A stretch of DNA of 64,000 nt from positions 63,208,395-63,272,394 of the forward strand of contig JAZBQD010000014.1 in NCBI GenBank assembly GCA_036583965.1, written 5' to 3'. This stretch comes from Prunella strophiata. Its lineage: Eukaryota; Chordata; Aves; Passeriformes; Prunellidae. The translations under genes were made by a program, and so were the position numbers. Of this stretch, positions 27,001 to 40,118 are shown piece after piece; position 1 is the first letter of the stretch, and each line of letters begins with the position of its first letter. Below the pieces are notes generated by a model. The model saw only the letters and a program-made list of their open reading frames with translations, was not told the DNA's origin and did no database searches.

Positions 27001-30000
27001 AGAACAAAATCATTAGACAACTAATACAATTAGCAGGCCAATTAACTGTCAATTAGCACATGCAAGCTAACTGATCAACAAGCCCATGAAGAAACAATCA
27101 CACCTCTGCTGTTTTTGGCCCACCTAGAGAGACATGTAAGTGTTTAATGAATAAAAAGAGTTGAAGAAATACTGTTGAAGGTTACATGAAAGAGATATAG
27201 TTGTTATAATGGAGACCTTAGTGCCTGGAATACCCTTATACCTGCAGTTGAAAAACATCAGGGATGAGGAAAAGTGAGTATGAATTTGAAAGAATTAAGT
27301 GATTCAATAAAAAGTGAAGATATTTAAAAAGCTAATAATAAAGAGAATAACATCTCAGACTACTTCAGTAGAGGAAAGAACAGAGAAAAACCCAAGGGAC
27401 ATGTGATATAAGGATATGGGAGTATAGAATACATCCTTCATTTTCCAAGTTTATCTTCTTTAATGATAGCCTGCTATTGAGGCGTGTCTTTGTTCATATC
27501 CCTTACTGCCAGTGTCACACTACTCAAAGGTATTTCAGTTTTATGAGATAAATCAATAGGTAGTTGGAAGGAAGTTTTAGTCTTCATGTTGGTTGTATAA
27601 TTCAACTGGGAAGCAAATTACAAGATTTAGCAAGACTTAAATACATCCCTGGAGCTTGCTGAAAGTTTTCCATAAAATTTCAAATGAATCCAGATTTCTC
27701 AAATCTAATGACACATTATTGGTGATTGAATAAACCCAACCAAAAAACCTCTCAGTGAAATAAAAGGCCTTGACTTTCAAAAAATAAATAGTTTAATTAT
27801 AAAAATATTTGGTTTAAAGACAAGTTTCATAGGTACTATAACTACTATAAGCATCATATCAGATCTCTGGATTTCACCATCCAAGATAAACACCAACCTT
27901 CAGTTGTGAGGTCTTTATTTGGGTTCACCTTCTACATTTTCAGCAGGTGTGAGGTCTTTTTTAAGGATTAATCCTTACTTTTTAAGGATTTAAAGTATAT
28001 GTTTAGGTTAGGAACTGATGGGTTAAAAAAGTCTTGCCCAATCAACAGCATTAACATTAGCAAGGCTTTAAAATCCAATTATGGAACCTGCTCTCAGGAC
28101 CTACCTCCACACTCTAGTGCTCTCAAATGCATTTTTAAAAGTCTGCAAACAATCCCGTAGTGAGTAAGCAGTATTAGCATTGTTACAATTCCTCTGAAAC
28201 CAACTGCAGGACTTCGAGATGCCAAGAGAAACGCGTTCTCTCCCTGTGCTACTGTGATGTGTTTGCAACCATAATTATGGTGTTCAGGTGGATGCTGTAA
28301 TAGCTAACCTCTGCCATCAAAATTAAAATGTTTGGCAAGAGCAGACCTTGCAGACTGGAGGACCAAACATTTACAAAGCAAAACCACTGAGACAAAATTC
28401 ACACAGAAATCAACACCTGTAGAAACTTATCACCACGTTGTGAGCAGCTGAATGCAGAGGCCAGACCACTCCAACAAGGCTGAGGAAGGGCTACAATCTG
28501 CATATAATGTATGACTAATTCAGAAATCTCTGGAGCACCTTTTCATCATAAGTTAGAAACCTACTTTCTGCATGTTAATTTGTAGTATACACCATTTAAA
28601 ATCTAAAATATGCTAAGACATGACAAGTTTAACTCTCAGATTTTCCCCGTGGGTCCTGCAACATTCCCAGGCACTGGTATCAGATATCAGGAAATGTCAA
28701 TATCTCTGTTACCTTTCAACAATCCCAAGGTAAAGCATTTCTATGCTGCTATCAAATTTACAGCACACCTCTGGAACCGTTTCACAAGAATGTGCAAATA
28801 CTAGTTGTTATTATTTTCAAATCTCCATGCTGTAAGTTTTTTTCTTTGTTTTACCCTTAAATTAAAAGTACAAGGCGTTTTCAACAGCCCTGACATCTAA
28901 TTTTACAGCTCAAGGATTTTAGTACTATTACACATTAAAGCAGTAAATGTGAAACCACCAAAAAAAAAAATCTATTAGTCTGATATTATGAAGTAATCTG
29001 TTACATTTTCTTACATTTTTCTTAGGAAAGTAACGGGTTGTTCCATTTCAAGAAAATTACAGAGACCACACATAGCACTTGTAAAATTTATTTCACAATT
29101 CTAAATGACATGTACCTACACATATTACAGTGCTCTATAAAAGCCTCAAAGAAGCATCTTCTGGAAATACCATTTGCCTTATGACAAAGGATCAGTAAGT
29201 TGTAATTCTCAAGAATTTTCATAAGTTTTTAACCACAGAATAAAATGGAAAGTGAAATTTCACACATAAATCAAAATTTTCAAATTTTCAAGTTGCTTTG
29301 TAATGCCTGGGTTATGGACAAAATAGAACAACTTTTGTCATGATTGATTTTAATGGATCAGGGATTGCCTCAAAGAATCTATGCCATGGATTTTGATCTT
29401 GCAAACAAATCCCAACTCAACTTTTAATCAAATAAGCAATTTGTATAATTAAAAGTACACACATAAGAGCAAATACTTATAGAACCAAAGGTTTAGGACA
29501 CAGTCTTAAAGACCACTTTGTGTGCAGTGGAAATAACTTACACAGCTTGTATTTAAGCTCTAGCAGTTTTTTACTGCTTCTTTGCTAAGGACTAGCTGAG
29601 CTATGGCAGACAGCTGTGAGTGGCTCACCTATTTCATACAAAAGTACATCAATTTAGTTTAAACTGTTCTGAAAGCTGCTTAACCCAAGCACGTCATGCT
29701 TAATCTAAATCAGCATATTGTGCATGGAAGCAGGTGCAGAACACATCAGTCATTACTGTGGTCCAGAGGCAATTATGTCCAGCAGCCCTGGGAGCAACTT
29801 ACACTGCTCAGGTCACTGCTCAAATGACTACACCTCCATCCTCTTCTTCCAAACCATTATTAGATCAAAGACACTACTTAGGAATAATATCTTCACTTAT
29901 ACTTTATCAAGGCAATAGTACTGCAGCTGGTAAACTCTGCAGTAAGTCATTCTCAGACAAAGGGTTTTATCCTTGCATGTGTAACATGCCAGACCTATCA

Positions 30001-33000
30001 TCAGATATTCTTCCCAAATCCATCTTACTTACTTTTATTGAAATGTAAGGACTCTGGTTTAAGCTGACCATTATTCTCCCTCTAAACTCAACAGAGACAG
30101 AGTTTCACCTCCAGGTGAAACTCAATGACCAAATGGATCACCTCTTTCAGAAAGTAAGGTCAGGAGAAAGGAATATCCTGTCAACATTGTATTCACAAAA
30201 GTTTATGGGAGGCTTGCTATTGTAATTAGTGAAATAAGCTCTCTGTTAAATTTTTGCATTAATTATTCTGTTTCTGTAATAAAGGTTTCATATATTTAGC
30301 AGCAGAATTTAAGGACAGTATACTGCATTCAGAGCCATTGTTGGAGAAACACTCTTTACTGTGACTTCTAAATGTGAAGTATTTTATTTACAAAAACTCA
30401 ATTCTTCTAGAAATGAAATAACCCACTGCAGAGCTTGAGTGTTAAGACACAGAAGCTGCAGTCACTCAACAAGGAATACTATGGAACCAGTAAAGTGCTT
30501 GGGACTGTTTACAGCCTGGTTATGAGCTATAATAAGTGCTGAACCTGCTGAATACTTTAACACCTTCTCAGTAGTGTGTTTAGAAATGACTGCTATCCCA
30601 GATGCTTCTGTAACCTGAAAATATGCAGAAGGACATGGCCATGCCTAAGATAAGCAGAGAAGAGAGAATAATGACTTACTGCATGTAAACATGGGCACGT
30701 AAAGACAAGACATTTTCTCAGCAACAGCATTAATAAGAACAAGATCTCCAAGACAGCTTATGTCTTTCTGGGCTCCCAGACAGCACATATTTTCAAGCTT
30801 TGCATCATACCATTCTCAATCAACTAAGATGAAACATTTAATATATAAAGGAATGGGTTTATTTTCCTTTACTCTTGGCTTTTACCACACACCCACAGGA
30901 GAGCACTTAGCTTAATCATAAATAAAGAGTTGCAGGAGCTCATGGAATTGAGCAACACTTGCTAACCTTTAGCTTTCCGGATGAAAAATGACCTTCGGCG
31001 ATGACCCCAGTGAATAGTGCTATCTGGAATAGTTCCTTCACATCAAGAAACCTATTATTTTGCTATTATTAAGTTTTAGTAACACTGCTGGGAGAAACCA
31101 TCTGTTAAAAGAGAAACAAGGTACTAACCCTTAGGTATGTGGGGACTGTTGTTTTCTGCAATCAGTTTAAGGCACTTTTCATTCATTTTGTACAATTTCC
31201 TTTCACCAGTGTCAGGACAATCAGAATAAGAAAAGACCAAAATCCTTGTGATGTTTATTGCACATCAACAAATAAAAGATATATTTACAGCTGCATTCAC
31301 CACTTTACTAGGCCTATTAAACAAATGTGTTGTAAGAAAGAGCTTAAAAAGCAAACTTAGCAACAGTAAAAACCCCATTGTTTGACTCCCCACAGAAGCT
31401 TCAATTGCTTCACAGTATGAAGTCAGGAATCCTTTAGATGAAAACAAACACAGAAGAAGTAGAGAACAGATACATTAAGGATGTGAAGAGGAGTTAAATC
31501 TTCTTTCACTGAATGCCTATCTTCCAAGCACTGGTCTCTTGGTTTAGGGAATTAGAGGAGTCTAGCACGGGCTGAGAATTTATGTTTGCATGCAAATATA
31601 TTTTTGGGGATTAAAAAAAATAGAAAGAGAAGGTAAACTGCAAATGCTGAACAAGCAAATCTCCTAAAACCTGAAATTCTTCATTACTGATGTAGTAAAA
31701 ATGCTAGCAACATGATTTCACAAGGACCATAAACAACCTTTTTTGTTTTCTATTCCTGCCAAATCACAGTCTGAAAAGTACTGTATATATTGCCTGTCAT
31801 CAAATCCTTATAAATAATGAACATCTTTTGCTCAGGCCAAAGAGATAGGAGAAGCTGTCAGTGATATTTTTGTCTTCTCCCATTTTTGGCTACTGGACAT
31901 TTTTTGGCACAGTTTTAAGGGTTTTTTTTAATTTTTCATTAATGAAATTTTTGGCCTTTAATTTTTTCTGTATTTTGACGTTAAATATTCATAAAGATCC
32001 TTTGAACTATATTGCAATAGATCCCACAAAGCAGACAAGTATCATGCTTCTCATATAATCTTCCTTGACTAGAAAATTTCCTTCACAACTAGCAATTTCT
32101 GATATGAAAATTCAACCAAGAATGATAATATAATTTTTGAATCTTACATGTCTGTGTCAAACTAGGCTTTGCCATTTGACCATTAGAAGGTTTCTTTTGC
32201 ATTGACTTTGAAACGGGCAGAAGTTTACAAAAGCAGTTTTTAATCCATTCCTTGAAACTGGAGGTCTAAGTAGAGAGCCAATCAGTGGCAGGCAGGTGAG
32301 TTACAGAAGGTGCTATGGCACTGAGCTTCTCCATGGAAAAGCAAAGACAACATGATGGAGTATTGCTGCTTCCTGGTGCACAGAATTGGTCCTGTTCTTG
32401 TGGAGTTTATGAGGGAAAAGGTTGGCACTTCCACAGGGCAAATGAACTTTCAGTCTGAAACACAACACTGCATTCAGGAACAAATCTTAGATCATTACAT
32501 GTAACTGGAGGACTCTTGTTGACTTTTAATAAGAGTTGAGCAGATTCTGATTGACAGAAGAGGCAATAAAACACACCAAGTACTCTGGCGAGACAGGGTA
32601 GAAAGACATGACATAAACAACTGCCAATTCTCTGCTTTCACCTGAGACTAATAAAAAGTAATTTAAAGATGAGATTCAGCTTTTATTTCATCAAAAATTA
32701 TTTTGCAGCTACATGAGTGAATCAAGTTTTGCAGCTATTGGCTGCACACACAGGCTGGGTGTCATGCCAAGGCCAAGATGTTTGGCAGGCATCCCTTCAA
32801 CTTTGTGGTTGCAGACCTCCTGTACATACTTGCATAGAAATTGTAAAAGGAACCTTTGACATGCCATTACATTCTGGAGGTCTTCTAAATTTCAGGTAAA
32901 ATAAGAATGAGCAGACTAGAAGAGGAACAAAGATTTGTCACTACGATGATATATTCACCAAGAGCAGAGCATTTGGATGCTTGATTGTAATGTGATGCAA

Positions 33001-33104
33001 TTTACAAATCCTTTGAAGAGGTCTAGCAGCAAAATGCCACAAAGAACCCCTGAGACAAACCAGAGAAACCACTCCTTCTGTTTGTAATATTGTGTCTTTA
33101 GAAA

Positions 33105-33130
33105 TGAAAAAAAGAAAAAAAAAAAAAAAA
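33105..33130 (+). repeat. A-rich tract
   Basis: An interrupted A-run (GAAAAAAAGAAAA-type, then about 15 A) ending CCAAACAAAA. Simple low-complexity sequence with no associated element visible. Confidence 0.85.
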
Positions 33131-34923
33131 CCAAACAAAATTTATCTTAAAATACTTTTGCTTGGGTGACTTTTATAGGTATGAAAATCATCACAGGGTA
33201 AGAAAAAACTTACTACATAATGGTACATTCCTGCTTTACATTGTTTTGAAAGGGAAAAAAATAGTCTTTAGACTGCTATAAAATGGTTTGTCAAATGGAT
33301 GCAGCATGAGTGAAAGTATATCAATTTATAGCTTAAACTAAGAAGAAAATGCTTAGAGGAAAAGCACATTGAAGTCAGCTTTCAATTGAAGTTGTTAACA
33401 AGGAGAAATCTCTTCCAAAATAAGAATTTGTTGCCTTGAGGGTGATCAGAAGAACCAAGATCAAGGGAAAAATAGAATTTGTCAATGTGAGATAAACACA
33501 TTGGTTTTAAAATTGCAGTCTGAGAGACTCAAGATGGTTTCCTTTGTTTTAATGTAAACAGTAGGCTCAGTAGATTCAGTTCCTCAAACTGAATCTTGGT
33601 GATGACAATTTAAATTTTTCATCAATTTAAAGATGGAATTTATTTTTAAAACTTCTCAAATATTGTTTTCTTAAAATTATTTAAGTCCTTTCTTAACAGG
33701 AGTTTGAAATTATGGCTAAAGTATAATACATATTTTTTATAATGCAATGTTTTCATTCTTTTTCAACATGCTCTTTCATGTTTAATTCTGAATCCTTAAC
33801 TGATTTAAATAAATGCCTAATGTTAACTAACCAACACAAAACATCTCAAATAGTATACTCAAGAGGGCTTTTTTTTTTTTTTCCCTGTAAAACGAAGATT
33901 GTTATCTTTATCCCTACAGGCTATGATTTTTTTCAAGAAATTATGATTTTTTGTAATTACAATGTCTGCATGCTATAACATCATCATATTTGCCTGGCTA
34001 CAAGAAGAAAACCAGGGCAAGAGTTTTAATAATATATAATTTCCATTGTACACTTTTAGTATACTTATTGACCAAAAGTTTCTCAAAAGGCCTGACACAG
34101 ATGCTCACCCTTGCACATCATCCTGTAAATCACATAAATAGCATTAATGCTGTTTTCATTTAAGCAAAATATAACGCCTGCTTTCAGTGAAATAATGATG
34201 AGTACGATATCTGATGAAGAGTTTAAAATAGCAGATGGTGTTATCACTTTGAAAGCAGGGAGTGAGCTGCAGAGAAGCAGCAACATGCAGGATATTCTGG
34301 TCTTGCACCTTCAGATAGTACTTAGCTCTTTAAAGCAGGAACAGGAAAGTGATTGATGTTAGGCTGCAAACCGTCTGCTCCTTGCATCCCCAGCGTGGCA
34401 CTTATCACTTCAGAGCTCTGCTACAGCAATACTTACAGCAGCCTTTGTCAACAAAATGCAGTTATGAAAGGAACTAGCATAAATTCTCTGCCAAAGAATT
34501 CCTGTCTCAGTGAGCAAGGCACTCTAGGATTACTTGTAAGCACTCCACAACTTCCTAGCAGTCACCCTTTGTGATATGGATAGATTATAAATCTAAATCT
34601 TTTCCTAAATATTGGTAGGCAATCAGTTGCCTATCCAGTGAGAGGTGCAAAAGCTCTCCTCTGTGCCTCATAAGTGGCCTAGAGATGCTTGTGCATCTTT
34701 GGCTAAGATATTTCTGAACTGACATTGAGTTCTATGTTGCCCTGAGAATTATAAGACATTACTTGTCACGTGTTTTTTTTCCAAACACTCATAATTCTGG
34801 TTATCAGCTCTTATACCAAAGCACATTTAAGTGTGGAGCCATAATAATAGCCATTAGTTTCTAAACCCTTGGAATTTTACTGACTTTTAATTCAATGTAA
34901 GAAATACAAAAACTTCAATCTGT

Positions 34924-34989
34924 TATATATACACACATATTTTATAGATACATATATATATTTATTTGTATATATGTGTATGTGTGTGA
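34924..34989 (+). repeat. AT/TG-rich alternating simple repeat
   Basis: A degenerate alternating pyrimidine-purine tract: TATATATACACACATA, then TACATATATATATTTA, ending TATATATGTGTATGTGTGTG. It is a decayed dinucleotide microsatellite with mutual conversion of TA and TG units. Confidence 0.85.
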
Positions 34990-37372
34990 ATGCAAATACT
35001 ATATCCTCTACTTTTTTTGTACATAGACTTCTCTGGACTATATATATAAGCAAAGACCAGCAGTCAGTTCCTTATCCTGGTACAAAGTCAAGGGTGATTT
35101 ATACCAAGCATGAATTAACATCTTTATTGAATTTGAATTTGTTTTGATAGGAAAACTTTTCTAGTCATTCAAAACCAGTGAAAGCTGTTAAAAATAGAAA
35201 ACATTTACATGTATGAAATTGAATCAGTCATGATTCAGCTCTGGGTTATGTGGCTAGTCATTAATTAGCCATGATTTATGTGGCCAGGTGACCACTAATT
35301 GAAAATACTATACTTTTATTAAACATATTTGCCTACTTTGGAATTTGCAAATGGCAGTCTAAATGTTCCCTACATTTTTGTTACTCAGTGTAGTTGTTAG
35401 CCCCTGAGTAAATTTTACTGCCCTCTAGCTATAGAACAGAGTAAGATATCATGGATACTTGTGGTGAAACTCTTAGTCTTAATTACAATAAATTCTAAAT
35501 TGCAAAAGTAGGTGTGCTGAAACTTGCGGTTCCTGCAAATGGCAATGAAATATTTTTTCTGCTGTAACAGACCTCAGCAGCCCTCCAGGATGACTAGTCA
35601 GCCCTAAAAACCTCAATTCTTCTACATTAAATGCTTTATATTACACATTATACATATTAAAATCTGACTATGAATGTGGAGATTATCAGTTTTTGTCTGC
35701 AACATTTAATCTCTCTCTCCCTTTCTATTTGAAATATTTGTGCTTGGAAAATACATTTTTTAACCCAGATGATTTTCTTCTAAGTTCAGTCTGCTCCTTC
35801 TGCCTGCTGTAGCTTGACTCTACTGTAGAAGTTCCAACAGGTAAAAAAGATATATTTCAATGGGTAAGGCAAGCACAACTGCTTTGTAACCACACTTTTT
35901 CCAAACAAGAGCAGTGTCCAGTGCATAGTTACACAACCTGAGGTCAGGTAATGCCAAAATCCCTCAAGTCACTCGAGAGAATGCAGTAGGTAAAACAGAA
36001 AACAGACCCCTCAAGATGTGCAAATTGCTTCACCTAACTGCACCAGACCCCATTGCAGCAACAGAGCTGTACAGACCACTCTAAAGGCTCAACATCTCAT
36101 TTTCATACTGTATTACCTTTGTTCTTTACCATAATTATGAACTAGGAGAAAAAAAAAAACATCCCAAACCAATTAGAAATACAAAGAAAACCATGCATAA
36201 TGCTTGAATTAGACAATTACGTCCTTCATGTGCCTTTCAGGCCCACATGCTTCCAGTGCAGCTCTGTTAGGCTTATAAAAATATATTCCTCCTGTCCTCT
36301 GGAAACCCAATCCATTTCAATCTGTAATGTAAATAGTTTCTTTTTAACACGCAGTGTGTGCTGATTTCACCTTAATTATATATTTCCCATTGCGAGAACT
36401 CAAACTGTGGGATACTGGGAAAGAATTTAACCAGCAGCCTATAAAGAACAGGGGCTGAAGCTTGGCTTCCATTAACACCTCATTAGCCAGTCTTGTACTG
36501 TATGTAAAATGAGCTAATGATTTTTAAATGAAGTTGTCAACCTATAACTTAATAATGCAGAAATCTATTTCTCTGTAATATTAACAAGCTATAACACATG
36601 TTTATCTCTACAAATCAACATGAAGCTATTGGAGTACACAGATCTTGGTTGGTCATCTTCAAACACTGTCCTTTAATGCAATCATAACACTAATACCACA
36701 AGTGGTACTGATTGCAGTATACATTCCTAATGGACACAAGATTATGGTTTTGAGGAAAACACCTTCAATTTCTGGATATAAACCTATCTCAACTTACTAA
36801 AAATGAAGTTAGAACCACAAAATGACTGCTAGGTGGTTATGGGATCAAGTCATGTCTGATAAAGAAATGGCAAAATTCACATTTGAGTTTACTGTGAATT
36901 AAGACCATCATCTGCCTTAGAAAAAAAATCACCATTACAGTTTGCATTGACTTGACAGGTTTAACAGTTGTTCATGAATGCAGGACTTTCATTAACTCCC
37001 ACTGAAGCAGAGTAAATGGCCATGGAGTCAAACAGGGGTTGCACAATATATCCCTTAATTGGCAGGGGGATTGTGGTATTCCTATCCATCAGGTGACCCC
37101 TCTGCAAGGGTTAGGACCTGATCTTGTTGCTGTGGGTTTGGAGACATGTGTGCACTGCAGGTGAAGGTCTGGTTTGCTGTGAGAGCAAAAGGTTCCCATT
37201 CACTGTCAGACCACTAGCTCACTTTCACTGAGCACCACTTTAAAAGCGATTTAAAGAGAATTTGTGAATTCATAAAAATCAAAGGAGACTCTCTTTCTAA
37301 TTTGTGCAAGCATTCTCTTGACTCTAAGGAAACAAGACTTTAAAACGGATTGCTTTTAAATATCCTTCCATG

Positions 37373-37393
37373 GCAAAAAAACAACAACAACAA

Positions 37394-37431
<38 letters not shown>

Positions 37432-37480
37432 CACAAAAAAAAAAAACCCAAAAAACCTCAAAAAAACCCAACCAAACATG
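37373..37480 (+). repeat. Compound A-rich repeat: (CAA)n, A35, then degenerate CCC-A blocks
   Basis: The tract begins with a (CAA)n run at 37380-37394, continues as 35 uninterrupted A residues to 37429, and then alternates A-runs with CCC or CC (ACCCACAAAA, AACCCAAAAAACCTCAAAAAAACCC). It has the look of slippage-driven growth. No retrotransposon body is recognised on either side. Confidence 0.93.
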
Positions 37481-37559
37481 TCCATAACCTCATCATACTC
37501 ATCACAGAAGCTTTTAACTTTCCAATCAGCAGTAGCCTATCTTGCAAGGCTCTGAATCC

Positions 37560-38165
37560 CAATTAGCCACCAACATCTGCAGTTCCAAAGGGAGGCAGTC
37601 AGCAGGCTTGCTCACTTCCACGTTGCAGGGTCTTTGCAGTGAATTTTTTATCTGAGGCTGCAGCTACTCCACACTGAAAATTTGCACATATGGGCTTCAT
37701 TCTCTGTGCCACAACAGCAACTCACAGGACAGGCTGGAGCACCTTCATGCAGAGGGTGCATGACCACCTCTTTGTAACTACCCCAACCTCTCTGGTACCC
37801 ACAGCAGCCTTTCTGTGGAGCAAATGCAATTAAGATGGGGGTCCCTCCTGCTGTTCCTGTTTGATTAGTGAGGACAGCAGTGACATTTGCTCATTGTCTT
37901 CATGCTTGGTCGCTACATTCTTTTGGCTGGGAGGGCTGCAGTGGCTGTTCCCAGGGTGGCAGGCAGGTATGCCATTTCCAGCCCCTGGCTGGGGATATGT
38001 GGTCAGGCACTCCCTGACTGCAACATTGCTTGTAAAATCAGTCACATTTCCTAAGTGGGAAAAATGTATTGTACAAGGTAAAATAACATGGTGATGTGTG
38101 TGACCGTGGCAGGGGATTTATGAGGACAGATATTTCTGTGTTGCTGGATCTGAGGGAACTGCCAT
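37560..38165. other. GC-elevated patch, 2-2.5 kb inside SEMA3E intron 1
   Basis: About 600 bases of higher GC lie right of the A-rich tract at 37.4 kb and 2 kb downstream of exon 1. Overlapping frames of 71-77 codons run on both strands near 37.83-38.09 kb. They are mutual shadows with no recognisable domain. It could be an intronic regulatory element or an unrecognised repeat; no conclusive evidence for either. Confidence 0.4.
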
Positions 38166-39997
38166 CAGGCAGGTAAGGTTTGGCCCCCTGTGAGAAATGG
38201 ATGTTTTAAGATCTCTTTGAAGATATCAGAGTTATGATGTGTTATGGCCAAATTGCTGGCTCACTGCTGAAAAGAGAAGTAGTATGCAGTGAAATGTACA
38301 CTAGTTCCAACCACTGGAAAGCAATTACTACTACAAGTGAGCAGAGAAGCAGTTAATAGCCACAGCACCATAGTGGGGAGCTTGCCAAAACTGTCAGCTA
38401 AGCCAAAGTCCTGAACCAACATAACATTAGGTTTGTCTCATTTACAGTGCTTTTCTCATCCCCCTTACTCCATCAGAAGCAAAAAAATATCAATAATAAT
38501 TATAGCCCTAGCAGTTACATCTAGAATAAAATCAATATTCAAATGCACATTTTTAACAGTAAAAGATGTGAAAGGATTGTACAATCAGCATTTGGCACTC
38601 ATTCCTACTGTACTCTGAAACCATAGGTTAAAATAAAAGAGTGGTTTATATGTTAAAAGGGGTCACATAATTTATTTCATTCAGAGCAATTAATTGTTTA
38701 CTTACAAGACAGCTTTCCATGAAAAATACTTCTTTCTCTAAAACATTTCACTGCCCTATAAAAGCAAATCCCATTTCTTATAGCTTCCTAGCAAGACTTT
38801 CAGACCAATTATCCTATTCAGCTTCTCCCTTCCTTATAATTGGTAATTTAGCTTGCTATATAAAACGCAATTAAACCTTGTTAGGAGTAAAGCTGTATAC
38901 ACATGGAGCTCTAGATACTGGTAATTCTTAAAACTTAACCATTTTTAAAATAGGTATTCTAATGTACTTCACACTGATGCAGCTTAGTTATCACTTGCAT
39001 AACCACTGAAATGTTCTTGAGTAAATTGGAATTTGCTCATTTCCAACTATGTAAGCAAAAAAGCATTTTGTTTTCATCTGTGCCTAAGAGGTAACATCCA
39101 AACATTATTGATTGGCCAATCATCACTGTATCTTGCACAATTACATTTCTTTCTCCTATTGCAATGACCATCTGTCATACCTGTCTAAGTATATGATCTA
39201 CAAATGTTTGTCCTGCTGCAGATAACTGAAATGCTGTGGCTGTGCACAGGTATTTTTATATATATACAGGATTAAACACAAATGATAAGCAAGAGTTTAA
39301 ATCACATGCAATCCAGAACAGAACAGAGACACTGAAGGAGCTAAGGAAGAATGGTTCAGCCTTCAGGTAACTGAGACTTAAATAATTTTAATCAAAAATA
39401 AAAGTTCTAAGTATTCTATATAAATATGTCATGAAAACAACATTTTTCCTTTGGGTAATTCAGTTAAACAGCAAGCAGACTTACACTGGCAGGTACTCAT
39501 TTTAATTATAGTGTGATGACACTTGCTAGTTTAGAAAATGAATCATATGGTTGCACAGGAATTCAGTCCTTTTGCCTTAGCTATATTTGTAGACAGATAG
39601 AATTCTAAAAGTGAAACAGACATTTAATTATTCAAGGGTTACACGATGCACATTTATTCAGCAATAATTTCAGGTTATCTTCTCCATTTCTTTCCCTCTT
39701 AATAAGAGACCTGACAGCCTTCTTACAGCATGGAGAGTGAGAGAGAATGACATGCAAATCTAACACACTTTCAGGTAGAAGAATATTTCAGCAGTCTAAA
39801 ATCATCACTGCAAGTAAGTCTTCCAGAATTCAGTAAACTTAATCTGGGATGCAGTTTAGTACAAGGAAACAATTCACAAGATTTCTGAACAGAAGCATTT
39901 TACTCTATCAAAGGACCATCATTTAATCCCGATGCAATACATTCAGTGAAAGCAATGAACTTGCACAGTACAAAGTCTTCACAAACCTGGCACACTG

Positions 39998-40007
39998 ACC
40001 TACCTTG
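39998..40007 (-). other. SEMA3E: SEMA3E exon 1 splice donor
   Basis: On the minus strand the sequence reads CAAG|GTAGGT, a near-consensus U2 5' splice site. It falls exactly after codon 38 plus one base, which matches the phase-1 junction expected before the glutamate codon that opens exon 2 in the family. Reading through it gives residues unlike any semaphorin, which supports the exon ending here. Confidence 0.88.
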
Positions 40008-40118
40008 ATGTGACAGACGTAACCTTGGTTGCCTCGTATCTGCTGCGTGACATCCAGCCGGTAGCTCTAGTGACAAGCCATACAGTGCCAGGATTAGAAG
40101 GTCCTGAGCAGATGCCAT
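40004..40118 (-). CDS. SEMA3E: SEMA3E (semaphorin 3E) first coding exon, partial gene
   Basis: Seen: reading leftward from the ATG at 40118-40116, 38 codons run to CAT CAA G, followed by the donor GTAGGT (intron begins at 40003), leaving phase 1. The peptide starts MASAQDLLILALYGLSLEL, continues PAGCHAADTRQ and ends PRLRLSHQ. The first 25 or so residues form a hydrophobic signal peptide, with a likely cleavage site near CHA/AD. Known: human SEMA3E, as I recall it, begins MASA, has LEL, HTADT and PRLRLSHK at the same positions, and its first coding exon also has 38 codons plus one base; about 22 of 38 residues agree. Semaphorin 3E is a secreted guidance ligand acting through plexin-D1 in vascular and axonal patterning. 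The sema, PSI, Ig and basic domains lie in later exons outside or unseen in this window. Start choice: the ATG has A at -3 and G at +4; the only in-frame extension upstream is a non-ATG codon. Other class 3 semaphorins (3A, 3C, 3D) have clearly different N-termini. Confidence 0.9.

Larger units (their letters stand above)
1..40003 (-). other. SEMA3E: SEMA3E intron 1 (partial)
   Basis: This stretch lies downstream of the exon 1 donor in the direction of transcription. I looked on the minus strand for exon 2 of a class 3 semaphorin (motifs like DEYQERLFVGGRD) and recognised none, so the acceptor is probably beyond the left edge; that is a by-eye negative. SEMA3E has a very long first intron in mammals, consistent with this. 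The DNA is AT-rich and CpG-poor, with short random ORFs on both strands. It contains the CR1 fragments, simple repeats and small tandem duplications listed separately. I see no convincing exon of another gene, no tRNA gene and no processed pseudogene. Confidence 0.75.

Noticed and set aside
28258..28275. ACCATAATTATGGT 14-bp palindrome as a standalone finding
   Set aside because: Palindromes of this length in AT-rich DNA are expected by chance in 64 kb; mentioned only within the candidate element at 28.0-28.3 kb.
1..40003. SEMA3E exon 2 inside the left part of the window
   Set aside because: No minus-strand sequence encoding the conserved exon 2 motifs was recognised, so it is assumed to lie beyond the left edge.
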